64,000 bases of DNA from Asparagopsis taxiformis. Lineage: Eukaryota; Rhodophyta; Florideophyceae; Bonnemaisoniales; Bonnemaisoniaceae. The translations under genes were made by a program, and so were the position numbers. The notes under the pieces were generated by a model. The model made no database searches. It worked only from the letters and a program-made list of their open reading frames with translations, and had not been told where the DNA came from. Positions within the stretch are counted from its first letter, which is position 1. Each line of letters starts with the position of its first letter. Positions 1 to 9,847 of the stretch are shown piece by piece. The stretch lies in contig JALQPE010002007.1 of the NCBI GenBank assembly GCA_030407315.1, positions 28,434-92,433 of the forward strand, given 5' to 3'.

Positions 1-953
1 CCCACTCGAATTGTCCCATTGGAAAAATGCGACAAAAGGGGCACCCGAATCGCGCCGCCGTCAAGCTGGCCCCCGCACCGTGACGAACTGTCCCCTACTA
101 CCGTCACCTGATTGGACGACAACATACGCGAACTCCAGCGAGGCGCTCGAAGCTGGTGGAAGGACGCAGACCCCTGAACGCACGCAGCCCCCTACCGAGA
201 ATATAGTGGTGCCCGCGTGCATGGTTCCCCCTCAACCCAAGTGTGGAGAATGAGGTTCGCTCCAAGAAGGGAAGAATGTGACCCCCACCCGAGCCCCCTA
301 GGTACCATTCGGCCGTCCGCTCTAGTCACGGGACAATAGACACGGTAGCAAACGGCGAACGTCTGTAGTAGACGACGCGAACGACGGATGCGAAGAAGCG
401 AACGAACCAGCGACGCGAACGACGGATGCGTAAGGCGGCACGAATTGACGACGCGAAGCGGAAGCGAACAACGAATACGCATGCGAAAACTAACCAGCGA
501 CGTCGAGAATTGCGCGTGACGAACCGACGAAACGAAATCGCTACGACGAACTCGCACCGACGCGCTACCCGTCCGGACTCCCTTCTTATACCCCCCCCCA
601 CGCAAACCCTTCTCGCTTCGCAACGTGTGCAGTCTACCCCTCCCTTTCCACCGCACGCACGACTGGACGCCGCCGGCCGCGTGCCCTCCGAACGCCGACG
701 TGGGCAGCGGGCAAATACGGTTTCAAGCAACGACACGCGCGCCCCTTCGCGGAAACACCGGTTCATGCATGCATTTGGCGGAACCCGCGTTGCGCTGTCG
801 CTTACTCAAAAGCTGCAGGAACCCTGGCGTTTCACGGCCGTAAGCGCGTCGGACGGGAGGAACCCCGCATTACGAAGCGCTAGGTGGAGATACAAGCAAG
901 GAGAGTTTATTTCAAAAGAAGATGCAATGCGAGGAGGAGGAACGAAATGATAA
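1..953 (+). mobile_element. Internal 3' part of LTR element L, upstream of its antisense ORF
   Basis: No clear protein domain is visible here. A short + frame (11-253) ends with a Pro/Cys-containing tail, which could be the end of a pol polyprotein entering from outside the window; that is only a guess. The DNA is GC- and CpG-rich and holds a direct repeat of about 18 bp (ACGCGAACGACGGATGCG near 376 and 413). I assign it to element L because the antisense ORF that follows, and the purine tract plus LTR-like block after that, reproduce the order seen in complete element B: pol, gap, antisense ORF, purine tract, 3' LTR. Confidence 0.35.
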
Positions 954-3791
954 CTAAGACGGAGGCGCGCGCGTGTCGTCGTCTCGACGCGAAGCGCGGC
1001 TCGACGAACTGGCTGCCGCACCGCGCGAACGAGCACGGCTTGAAGCCGTATCTGCCTGGTGACCGCGTCGCCGCTCGGAATTTAACACCCGAACGACGCG
1101 CCCGTCGTGTACGCCGATCCGGAGTGGAGGGATACCCGTACGCCTCGCGCGACCCGCGGAACTCGCCGCGGCACGCGAACGCGTCATGGGACGCGCCCCG
1201 CCACGACCCGAACCAACGCTTCCCGTCGCGCCACGCGTCGCCTCTGCGCGCAACCCGCTCTCCGACTGCGTCGCACCAGCCGACTCCCTTTCATCAACAG
1301 AACCCGCAGGGGAACGCTGCATGAAATTGACGACGTCATTTAACGCCGAGCCCATACGGTGAGCGCGTTCGATAGTTTCCTGAACCCGACGGACAGTCTC
1401 CCTCTCCCGAGCGCGATACCCGTCACGTACAGCGGCGATTCGAGCGGCCAGCCGACCCCTCTCCGCCTCCAAATTCGATTCGACTTCGGCCAACGCACGC
1501 TGCGCGGCCTCCTGCGCTGAACCGACGGAATCGTAACGAGACTGAAGGGCCGCCAACGCTTCGCGACCACCTTCAACCTCCTTCTCCTGTTTCGCCGCAC
1601 GACCTTGCATTACGCCGATATCCTTATGCATGCGCTCGATGCGCACGGCGTCTTCGTCGACCTTACGCTTCAGCGCGGCCTCGCGCGCCTCGGACGCAGC
1701 CAGCGCCTCGCGAGTCTCGCGTAAGAATGACACGGCCTCGTCGCGCGCCTCGTTCGCATCGTCGCGAGCCTTAATCGCCTCGTCGCGGGCCTTGATAGCC
1801 ACGTCAAGGCGTCCCAGGGCTTCGTCTCGAGCTTGGGCGACCGACGTCACACGCGAAAGCGCCTCGTCGCGGTTTTGCTCAGCAGACGAGATTTGTGCCT
1901 GCAAGTTGGCCGCACCCGCTGAATCCGCTAACGCGACGACGTCTTCGCCGTCCACCGCTGCCGGCGCCTCCGCCGGATCAGTAACCGCGACCGCGCTCGA
2001 CGCCGCGACGCTACCAACCGCCGCGCTCGCGCTCGCACCACCCGACGCGTTAGCGTTGTCTTGGCTTGGAATGGACTTCTTCAACTCCTGCAGTTCGTTA
2101 TAAACCTTGACATACTCTGCCCGGAGCGCTGCGTCCAACTGGGTAATGTCAACAGGAGGCCGAGGCGACTCAGAGAATAACGAATAGCGCCCGTCGCGGA
2201 AACGCCGGCGCTCGACGGCCAACAACGCGGCCATGCCGAGGTATTGCGCGTACTCGCGCGAATTAGTTGCGCGCATCACATGCAACTCGTTGGAGGATAA
2301 GGCCGACAAGACGGCATCGACGGTCACAACGTCACCCGCTTCCAAGTGCGCGAATGCGCTGCGCGACGGGTTACGCGGCGACTTCAACAACAAGTGCGGA
2401 ATTTCGGTATGACGATGAACCCCGAGCGCGCCGTGCGCACAGTCTATCACGCCGCGTTCCGCGCTCCAAGGCAACCACTGGCCACCCTCGTTAAAGTCCA
2501 CACCCGGGGCGACGTCGAAGACAGGCGTCTCGTCCCAAGGGCAGGCGCCATGCTCCGTCAAAAGGCTCTCCAAATGCGCAACCGAATACGTGCCGCCACG
2601 AACGACCGCCGCAGCGCCGACGCTCTCGATGCCAGCCACGAGTCTGTCGCTCAAGCGAACAATGCGGCGCTCGACGAACGCGACATGGAGCCACGCGCAG
2701 GCCACCATGACGACCCACTCGCTAAGGGCAACGGCCCAGAAATAAGAACGCGTCTCCACGGGGACGTCAAGGCCAAGGAGAACGGACGGCGCATAGTGGA
2801 AGACACAAGGCAAGGGGACGGAAAGAGATTCTGGCGCCTCCGGCCAGTCGCGCGGATCGTAGCGCGGAAAGAAAGCGCCGACGCGATCCTCGGGGAACTC
2901 GCGAAACTCCGCGTCGCGATACGTGACGAAGTAACCGGCAGAACGGCGCGTGCGTAACTCGCGGCGCGCTTCGGCACGCATCTCCGCGTCAACGAACCAC
3001 GGTACACTGACTTCTCCTTCTTGTTCGATGTCGTTCCAGGGGACACCACCGTCCAACAAGAAGCCGGCGCTAGGCGCCGCCGCCCACGGATCAAGATGCG
3101 CAAATTCGTCGCGACGCATTGTTCGGAGCCGCGCCAGATGACGCACAAGCCGCTCGTCCGCTGCGTCCTCGAGGAAATAGGCATCGCATGGAAGATTAGT
3201 GGGTACGGCTAGATCGCACAGGGCCGCTTCACGCCGCGCGTCCCACACGGCCTGCGCGTTTTTATGACCGGGCAACACCGCGTAGCGGTTGACGTCGGCG
3301 ATACGCACCCATTGGAAACGCCGCGGGAAGTATTGAACACGGCCCAGCTCAGTCCAAGTCGGCATCGCGCGCGGAAGGAAACGGAAGGCAGAAGGGTCTT
3401 CGTAGCGTGCACGCGGAGCGACGGCGGGTACGTGTTGCGCAGCAGAAGGAAGAGAAACAGAGGAAGGAGCAGGAATGGACCGCAAAGGCACGCCGACGTT
3501 CGTGCGACTCCCAGACGCGGATGCGGGAGCAGCAGTCACGTCCACTGTCGCGTCGATACCGGGCGATGCGTCAGCGCCGTCCGTATTATGCGCACTCGCC
3601 GTAGCGCCAACCGGAGCGCTCGCGGATGAAGCCTGAGCCATGGAGAGATAGAACGGGCTCTCGGGGCTCGCAGGCGCAGGCGAAGCAAAGCGCGAAGCGG
3701 CAGGCGGAGTGCGTAGCGGCGTCGCAGCGCTTTCGCCGGAAGGAATGCTGGCCCGCAGCCAGCTCGGAAGGGTATCGCCATCGTTCGCCAT
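954..3791 (-). CDS. Antisense ORF of LTR element L (945 aa, function unknown)
   Basis: A long open frame starts at the ATG at 3791 (MANDGDTLPSW) and ends in TAG at 954. The frame is open a little further upstream without an ATG. The N-terminal ~150 residues are rich in Ser/Ala/Pro. A middle region follows that resembles the antisense ORF of element B in the same order: VPTNLPCDAYFLEDAAD against VPHTLCSDRTFLLHPGD, CVFHYAPSVLLGLDVP against LVYFHHSALREAPAWR, and LSSNELHVMRATNSREYA against LSGRELMSLPEVRRLAN. The last third is a long coiled coil (repeated ARDEA-type heptads) ending in a basic tail. No catalytic motif, signal peptide or membrane segment is visible. It is encoded opposite to the presumed pol of its element, ending toward it. 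Function is unknown; a structural or nucleic-acid-associated role is possible. The frame is intact over the whole length. Confidence 0.75.
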   Translation of the reverse strand: MANDGDTLPSWLRASIPSGESAATPLRTPPAASRFASPAPASPESPFYLSMAQASSASAPVGATASAHNTDGADASPGIDATVDVTAAPASASGSRTNVGVPLRSIPAPSSVSLPSAAQHVPAVAPRARYEDPSAFRFLPRAMPTWTELGRVQYFPRRFQWVRIADVNRYAVLPGHKNAQAVWDARREAALCDLAVPTNLPCDAYFLEDAADERLVRHLARLRTMRRDEFAHLDPWAAAPSAGFLLDGGVPWNDIEQEGEVSVPWFVDAEMRAEARRELRTRRSAGYFVTYRDAEFREFPEDRVGAFFPRYDPRDWPEAPESLSVPLPCVFHYAPSVLLGLDVPVETRSYFWAVALSEWVVMVACAWLHVAFVERRIVRLSDRLVAGIESVGAAAVVRGGTYSVAHLESLLTEHGACPWDETPVFDVAPGVDFNEGGQWLPWSAERGVIDCAHGALGVHRHTEIPHLLLKSPRNPSRSAFAHLEAGDVVTVDAVLSALSSNELHVMRATNSREYAQYLGMAALLAVERRRFRDGRYSLFSESPRPPVDITQLDAALRAEYVKVYNELQELKKSIPSQDNANASGGASASAAVGSVAASSAVAVTDPAEAPAAVDGEDVVALADSAGAANLQAQISSAEQNRDEALSRVTSVAQARDEALGRLDVAIKARDEAIKARDDANEARDEAVSFLRETREALAASEAREAALKRKVDEDAVRIERMHKDIGVMQGRAAKQEKEVEGGREALAALQSRYDSVGSAQEAAQRALAEVESNLEAERGRLAARIAAVRDGYRARERETVRRVQETIERAHRMGSALNDVVNFMQRSPAGSVDERESAGATQSESGLRAEATRGATGSVGSGRGGARPMTRSRAAASSAGRARRTGIPPLRIGVHDGRVVRVLNSERRRGHQADTASSRARSRGAAASSSSRASRRDDDTRAPPS

Positions 3792-3964
3792 AACGTGTGA
3801 ATCGGCAAGGATGACGGCGAACGCGGGTGGCAGGAGAGAAGGAAGAAGGAGATGGAACAAAAGAGAAGAGGTGGCAGACGAAAGGAGTAGAACGAAGGAA
3901 ACGGAAGAGCACGTGAGGAAAGAGATGACGCGCGAGGACGCGCTGTGATGTTAGTCGGGGGGAG
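3792..3964. other. Short untranslated stretch and candidate polypurine tract of element L
   Basis: No gene seen. It ends in a purine run (GGGGGGAG, 3957-3964) directly followed by TGTGATG, which is the arrangement expected for a polypurine tract priming plus-strand synthesis next to a 3' LTR. Element B has AGGAGGGGGCCG followed by TGTCG at the same place. The leader of the antisense ORF, transcribed from the LTR side, would also lie here. Confidence 0.45.
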
Positions 3965-4700
3965 TGTGATGCAATTTATGTTGCAAGCGCGCGCGCGGGT
4001 CGGAGCGATGCGTCGCGTTGAGTCCGCGTGCATCCGCGTTTAGTTAGTTAGTAAGCGAGCGTACGCGTGGCGATACAATTACGTGTCACGGCGCGCTTGC
4101 GCGAACGCGTACGATTGCGAGCTTGGCGCCACGTGTAGCGCCTTTTGCGAAATTCCCTTTATTTTCCCTTTTTGGGTTTTTATGACGAAAGTCTTTTTCC
4201 CAAATATTTCCCTTTTTGCGTGCGAGCGAGCGGCCGCCGGCCGGCCGCGCAAGGACAACCTGTCCTTAGTAGTTAGCTATTAATGGTCGTTCAGCTTCGC
4301 ACCTTACCAATAAACAGCCAGCATCTTCGCAGCTACGAGTTAAGCGTTTAGCGAATCGCGAGGACCGATTGCGTTGAAACGTTGCGTGCGGGTTGCTCAC
4401 GATCGCCGACGTTCGCGTGCGCGCTGCGCATAAACCGATCGTCGAACCGCGTCGCACCGCGATAGCGCGCGTTGCGTCGCACGCCACTAGGCCAGGGATT
4501 TACGACCCCTGTGTGGACCGCGTTGTGCTCGAGTTTACTCGGTGATTTCACCCTGAGATCACGGCTTGCGCCGGCCCGCGAATCCCGTGTTGCGATCGTT
4601 CCCTACGCGTTCCGCCGTTGTACCACCCGTTCGCCAGCGCGACCGAGCGACGCGCGAACGCAAGTTCAACCAGCGCGTTACGGTTCACCTCGCCCTGACA
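3965..4700 (+). mobile_element. Inferred 3' LTR of element L
   Basis: The block starts TGTGATGC right after a purine tract and ends ...CCCTGACA, giving the TGT...ACA ends that are also seen in elements A, B and the solo LTR at 8629. Its length (736 bp) falls between the 687 bp and 776 bp of the LTRs of B and A. It is CpG-rich with a T/A-rich patch (4141-4215) that could hold a promoter. The matching 5' LTR lies outside the window, so ends and target duplication cannot be confirmed. The flanking gene on - (4701-5819) runs into it at 4700, which is the main support for the right edge. Confidence 0.5.
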
Positions 4701-5819
4701 CGGCTGCAATTCTAGAACTCCCTTAGCGATCGCCACCCCGGCTGGTCCTACATCCACGATGCTAGACTGTGATAGTTGGCTAAGACATAGGGGATGTAAA
4801 AATGTATTGTTGACATGGTCAAACTCGTAGGAGTCTCTGCAAAGAACTGTCATACGTTGTTCTGGGCTGGACAGGACGTAAGCAGATGAGCCGACGAGAA
4901 ATGCGGAAGAAGGAGCATCATGAGAGCAGTCAACGTCGACTAGATTTCCTAAAATTCGGACAATCGATGAGCTGCCTCCATCGCGTTCCGCCCTGCTCTT
5001 CACCAATATTTTCTGGAACCCGTGTTGCGAGGTACCTATGGAGTCACATAGTGCCTGAAAGGTGGGGAAAATGATGGAAAGATCCGACTCATTTCCAGAG
5101 GGAAAGGTGATGTCCTCAAAGGACGGCAGGAAGAGAACATCACGATTCTGTTTCGCCTTGCATTGAATGGCAATAGTGCGGAATTGAGCAAGGGAGCAGT
5201 CAGCCTGTACTCTGATTTCTTCTTGCGATGTTTGTCGCATTCCCCTGGAGTGCTCGGATTTTGTCATCCGGAGGGAGAGGGGCTTGTCCGTGTACACACC
5301 AAACTTCTGAAACAGAATGCTACATACAGTCAGAGCAGAAGAGGTTATGGAGCTGTTGGAATCGAATGGAGGGGGAAGAGGATGTTTGGCAGCTGACTCC
5401 AGCTTTTCCAATCTTGCCAGCATTTCTGCTATGGTCTTCTTCATTTGATCCGCAGTGCAATCTTGAAGGATGCCGCGGTGGCGGTGGCGAGTGTGGTCAA
5501 TGCCGTAGTCCGGGTCTCTCTCTGCTGGGGATGCAGGTGAGTCCATACTGCGAAGCTCACCACTTCGCCACGGGAGAACCCTTCCGGAATCCTTGTCGAC
5601 GAGCTCGTTACGATCTGAAATCTTGACTTGAGAAAGGGTAGAGTCGAAACCATATTCAGCTTTGTATTCGAGCAATGCATGGAGGAATGGGTCTGTTTCA
5701 GTCTTGACCTGAGTAATTTCCTTGACGATTGCAGACCACCACACAATTTTTCGTTTCCTCCCAAACGGCCGAAGTTCCCATTGAACTTCTATAACGTCGT
5801 TTGGAGCGAGAGGAAGCAT
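4548..5819 (-). pseudogene. Unknown gene with possible Tudor-like N-terminus, 3' end cut by LTR
   Basis: The frame starts at the ATG at 5819 (MLPLAPNDVIEVQW) and gives 423 residues. Only about the first 373 (to 4701, ...GVLELQP) seem to be native gene; the last 50 are read from the LTR of element L. The N-terminus (VIEVQWELRPFGRKRKIVWWSAIVKEI) has the look of a small beta-barrel reader fold of the Tudor/PWWP kind: aromatic, with a basic loop. That is a pattern impression and not a proven match. A short helix (DQMKKTIAEMLARLEKLE) follows, then an unrecognised C-terminal domain with an LGNLVDVDCSHDAPSS stretch. It is transcribed away from the methyltransferase gene 513 bp upstream, so the two may share a promoter. 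I do not recognise the family. Confidence 0.5.
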
Positions 5820-6332
5820 GTTGGGATAGCTATGGGATAGAATTGTTGTATTAGTGAAAGCCTAACCGTTACCTTCTGCTAAAGAGTAGTATATACTAGG
5901 AGGATTGGAAAGGTCCAGAAGAGATGTTTAGGTGGTGCAGAAATAGAATGGACAATTGACAAAATTGACACGTCAGTGTGGATGATGTCTGCCATGAACT
6001 GATTGCAGCATAAAATTTGATGTGAATAATCGTTCTAGAAGTGAATGTCGGATGCATACGATTGGACTACAAAGATACGCTTAGAGATGTTACGGGGCCC
6101 AATAAATTGCATGGAAAAATATTTTGAGTATTACTTTAGTATTACATTGATTATTGAGCTAACAGTCGATGTAGTTATCTTGTAAAGGTTCGGACAGGGG
6201 TGGAAAGGAAACAGCCACCGAAGTGCTACCACTCGCTGACACTTTGTTTTAAACAACCAACTTCTGCTTTGCGCCACCCTGGTCAAGCAGCAACCAACTA
6301 TCCCTTTCTTAAAAACTCTACCTTTGTTCGCC
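5820..6332. promoter_or_regulatory. Divergent intergenic region
   Basis: AT-richer than the flanking coding DNA and without a credible ORF. It lies between two diverging starts (the unknown - gene at 5819 and the + methyltransferase at 6333), so promoters for both should be here. I could not pick a certain TATA box or start site. The + gene's ATG sits in a favourable context (CGCCATGG, 6329-6336). Confidence 0.4.
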
Positions 6333-8628
6333 ATGGAAGGAACGTTCCACAATCACGGTGAAAAGCACGACGGATGGGTGTTCATCGACCCCAATCAAGT
6401 CAGCAAATTCGTATCGATTCGCGATGTTGATGCAAGTCATGTGGAAGCGCTCATGGAGAGCATTCGCAACAGCGGTTATGACACAGCTCATCCCGTGACT
6501 GGCAGGTTTCGAGAAGGCGTTCTGGAGATATTGGATGGAGCGCACCGCTGCATGGCAATTGTACGTGGAATGGAGAAGGGCGTCTTTCCTCCTGGCGTTA
6601 CGATTCCTATGCGAGAAGAGTCTATCGTGGCGGACACCAACAGCAGTACTGCTGTTGTGCTGGACCGTGTGAGAGCGACGACATCCAACGACATTGCAGG
6701 CCTGCAAAGGCGCATGATGTTTGTTGAATATCTGATGATCGCCGTTGATCTCAGAGACGAGTACTGGGTCCAAAACGGAAAGGACAAGTACGCTCATATT
6801 TCGTCTGTGAGGATGGCCGATGTGTTGGGCTGGATCAAATCCTGCGATCCAAGCGGCCAAATTGCTTCAAGCCTGAGTGGTAAACCGCAGTACAGCTCAT
6901 GCATGTCTATCCTGGCTGTGCTTCGGCCGTATCACCGAGCCGAAGATTCGAGTTCGATTGATTTGCGTCTGTGGCAAATGTTTTGTCATGCATGGGGACT
7001 CAATGCAGAGATGGGTGATTCTCCGAGGATGGTTGAGTTTCCGAAACAGGTGGGGGTGACTAGTTCTCGTGCCGTCGAAATGTTTGGCAAGACACCCCGC
7101 GGAGAATTGTCCTCTCCACTGAACCGCGAACTGCTTTCGAGCAGGTACTTTCTAGACGGCGCTACATCCGACATGCAAGATTCTTTGCAGGCTAGCCAGA
7201 AGCGGTTCAGGAGGCTGATGGTTATGATGTGCCAGTGTATCTTGGCTATTCGCAGTAAGGAGATGGGCAGTGCGCCATCTAGGCGGGCCAGAGCCACATC
7301 CGGGGCCATTGGTGGTGGTGGAATGGTTGGAATTGCAACATCCAGTGCGCAAGCCAACCAGCTTGGATTTGTTGTCGACCGTGTGTTAGCTGCGTGGGAT
7401 ACCGGGGCAAGAGTGTTGGGGTATGAGGATGTTGAATCGATGTGCTGGCCGTTCATGGTATTCGATCCTGCGAGCCTTTGCTTCAGGTCACTCCCGAATC
7501 GGTCTGATGGCTGCGCGGTCGAGGAGCATCGGAAAAACCTGACCATTGTCCCGAAAACTGTAGACAGTGAAAACGGGTTCTGTGCCGACCTTCCAGTGGC
7601 TGTGGATGCAAGGCTGCGATCATTGACAAGCGCCTTCCTGCTGTCGATACGCCAATGTGTCACTGAGGTGAATGTGTTCGCCGAGCGTGGTCAGCTGATG
7701 CAGAGACTTCGAGCCTTGCTTTTCGACACTCCTGACAAGTTCGGATTGAACTCGTTCATGCGAGCCAAGTTGAACACGTCTCATGCCCTGGATGGTCAGA
7801 GGAGGCTGAAGGCTTGGTTATTGCGAACCCGAGAGCAACGAAAGCTTCCTCTGACCATGGATGAGTTGCACAGTCTTGAGGATACGCCCGAGCCTGGCAT
7901 CCTTGAAGGTGCACCTGCGCAGATGGAAATATCCGCAGCAGTGCCAAACAATGGCAGCGAGGATATAGAAGAGGATAGTCTGGAGCCACAGAGGAAGAAG
8001 GCTAGGCTGGAGCGCGGTGGTGGAGAGGACGATAATGCGGCGGTTGCTACCGAAACAGCAACAAGAGAAGGTGCGGCCGAGGATGACGCTATGGAGGTTG
8101 ACACTGTATCGCCTACAGAAGCACCGCTCGTTGACGTCGGAAAGGAATCCAAGCCGGAATATGTCACCAAGCTGGAAGCTGTGATGGGGCGTTACATTCA
8201 CACTGTGAATTGTGACGCTACTGATGTAGCCAAAGAGGTGGAGGACAAAATTAGTTTCCTGGAAGATGGCGTGTTGGAGGACAGTGTTCAGCTTGTGCTC
8301 ACTGATCCTCCATTCAACACGAGGCGGGAAGGCGGCAGAGAAAACTCGGAGTACGATATTCTGGAGCCGGAAGAGTTGGCGAGTGTTGCGTGTGAAATAG
8401 TTCGAGTTCTTCGGCCTGGCGGTCATGCTCTAATCTATTCCAGCGTGCGCCAACTCGTGGCATGGATGGATGCAATCAGAAATGCCGAGCCTGGCAAGAT
8501 GATTGTGGACAGTGTTCCAGTCGTGCTATCTCGCCGACCACACAGCTTTACGTCCAATCCATCGACGAAAACGTGCACACTGCATAATATGCACGATTTC
8601 GTTATCCATGCGTATAAGCGGGGAAGGG
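6333..8628 (+). CDS. ParB-like domain and N-terminal half of DNA methyltransferase
   Basis: About 765 residues are native here before the solo LTR; the frame continues to 8765 inside the LTR. Start: ATG at 6333 in CGCCATGG; the frame is open slightly upstream but without ATG. Residues about 15-85 form a ParB/sulfiredoxin-like module with the DGAHR box at 68-72 (the place of the DGHHR/DGEHR-type box of the ParB superfamily). Residues ~100-520 are helical and resemble the middle of the dioxygenase proteins in layout. An acidic linker follows. The methyltransferase begins near 620: VQLVLTDPPFNTRR holds motif IV (D658-P-P-F, 8304-8315), then RVLRPGGHALIYS. The ParB module probably binds or positions DNA (inference). 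Parts of it are strongly charged, but there is no signal peptide or membrane span, in keeping with a nuclear protein. Confidence 0.75.
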
Positions 8629-9297
8629 TGTGGAACGATAGTTCGCTAGACGTAGTAGCTGGTACGAGCCAGTGGACACGCTGTCCTTACGAAACGAAAC
8701 GAAACGAGCAGTCCACCCGCTGGTGTTTGACTGTATTGGTAGGTAGGAAGGTAGAGATAGGTTAGCGAGTAGACACGAGCGTCACGACGCAACAATCCAC
8801 GCGAGGATTACGTTTAATAAACGAGGTGGCACGTCACCGGAGGCGCTCTCGACCAAGCCCGGAGGCACTACACGCAATCAGCCTTACGTGGGCGATGGGT
8901 AGGGAGTACGCAGCTCGACGGAGACGAAGCCTCGCTAGGCAAAACGTAAACGTAAACGGAGAAGTCAGTCGTAGACTAGAGCCGTTGCTCGATCGTTGTC
9001 TTGTCCCCTTTCCCTCCCGGCACGATCCAATACCTATATGGCCACGATGGCATCACTTTACAGTGTAAACACTGCTCGTAACGTCCCCGAATGGGAAAGG
9101 ACCTTGTGGGTCACACGTAGGGACCCGTTGGTCCGCTGGCCGTTGCCAATACGTTCGTTGCACACGTGTGCAGGTTGCGCGCGCGCGCGCAGCCAAATGT
9201 TCGTTCATTGCTGTCGCCGTCGTATCCGGCGAAATTCGAATTCCGCGGAAAACGTAAATATTTGCAATTTCGGAATTGCCACGTATACTACAAAGGG
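8624..9297. mobile_element. Solo LTR with 5-bp target duplication, inside the methyltransferase gene
   Basis: The LTR is 8629-9292 (664 bp), beginning TGTGGAACG and ending ATACTACA. It is flanked by the direct repeat AAGGG at 8624-8628 and 9293-9297, the 5-bp duplication expected for LTR-retrotransposon integration. It interrupts the methyltransferase between KRG and KGMAAYDMVDY, so homology to the second methyltransferase copy (50370-50803) resumes at once on the far side. It is CpG-rich like the other LTRs and has no coding capacity of its own. A solo LTR is normally left when the two LTRs of a full element recombine. Which family it comes from is unknown: its ends differ from those of A, B and L beyond the first and last few bases. 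Confidence 0.8.
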
Positions 9298-9847
9298 TAT
9301 GGCTGCATACGATATGGTGGATTACAGGTTGCACAATCCGGACATATCGAGGCACCCTGGGTTCAGCAACGCGATTGACAACGTTCCGAGGTTGTCGGCT
9401 GGTGAAGCTCAATACGATGGGCAGAACAACCGACTGCGTCATGAGCAGAAGGCGTTGACCACTCTTCGTGAGCTTCTGGAACGATTTTCGAAGCAGAACG
9501 ATATCGTGATGGATTTCTTCTCGGGAACATACAGCACAGCCATAGCGTGTATGACGTTGAGGGATGGTACGTATCGTCGGTTCATTGGGTGTGAGAAGGA
9601 AAAAAAGGTGCCACGATGCATCGCAGGAGTGGATACTGCATGCTTTCGTCAGTGAGGTGAAAGCCGGGCGATATGGGGGGATCTTGCAGCGTGAGGTGGA
9701 GAGTATTCTTGGGGACGAGTCGGTACCGGTCACAGGAAAAGCTCCAAGGCTTCGTCAGAAGCACATCTCAGATGCACCAGAAGGTTTACCTGCTGTGACA
9801 GCATTGCCGAACCATCTGCTTGTGTTCGTTGCGTCAATGAAGAAGGA
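9293..9847 (+). pseudogene. C-terminal half of the DNA methyltransferase plus linker
   Basis: After the solo LTR the frame reads KGMAAYDMVDYRLHNPD..., then HEQKALTTLRELLERFSKQN and MDFFSGTYSTAIACMTL (SAM-binding motif I, DFFSG at 9512-9526), then RFIGCEKE. This is the usual end of beta-class enzymes (H..QKP..L, D.F.GSG). The third residue of the motif I loop is S and the GSG is GTY, which is a little weak. At the A-run 9600-9606 the frame changes and a hydrophilic linker (HAFVSEVKAGRYGG...) continues in another frame to about 9850. It joins the SET domain after one more frame change. The aligned stretch AID...EQK matches the second methyltransferase (AIDSNEM...AEQKSV). Confidence 0.65.

Noticed and set aside
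426..950. Arg/Thr-rich + frame of 174 aa
   Set aside because: It looks like a by-product of CpG-rich repeats (GCGAACGAC words), with no domain and no counterpart in element B.
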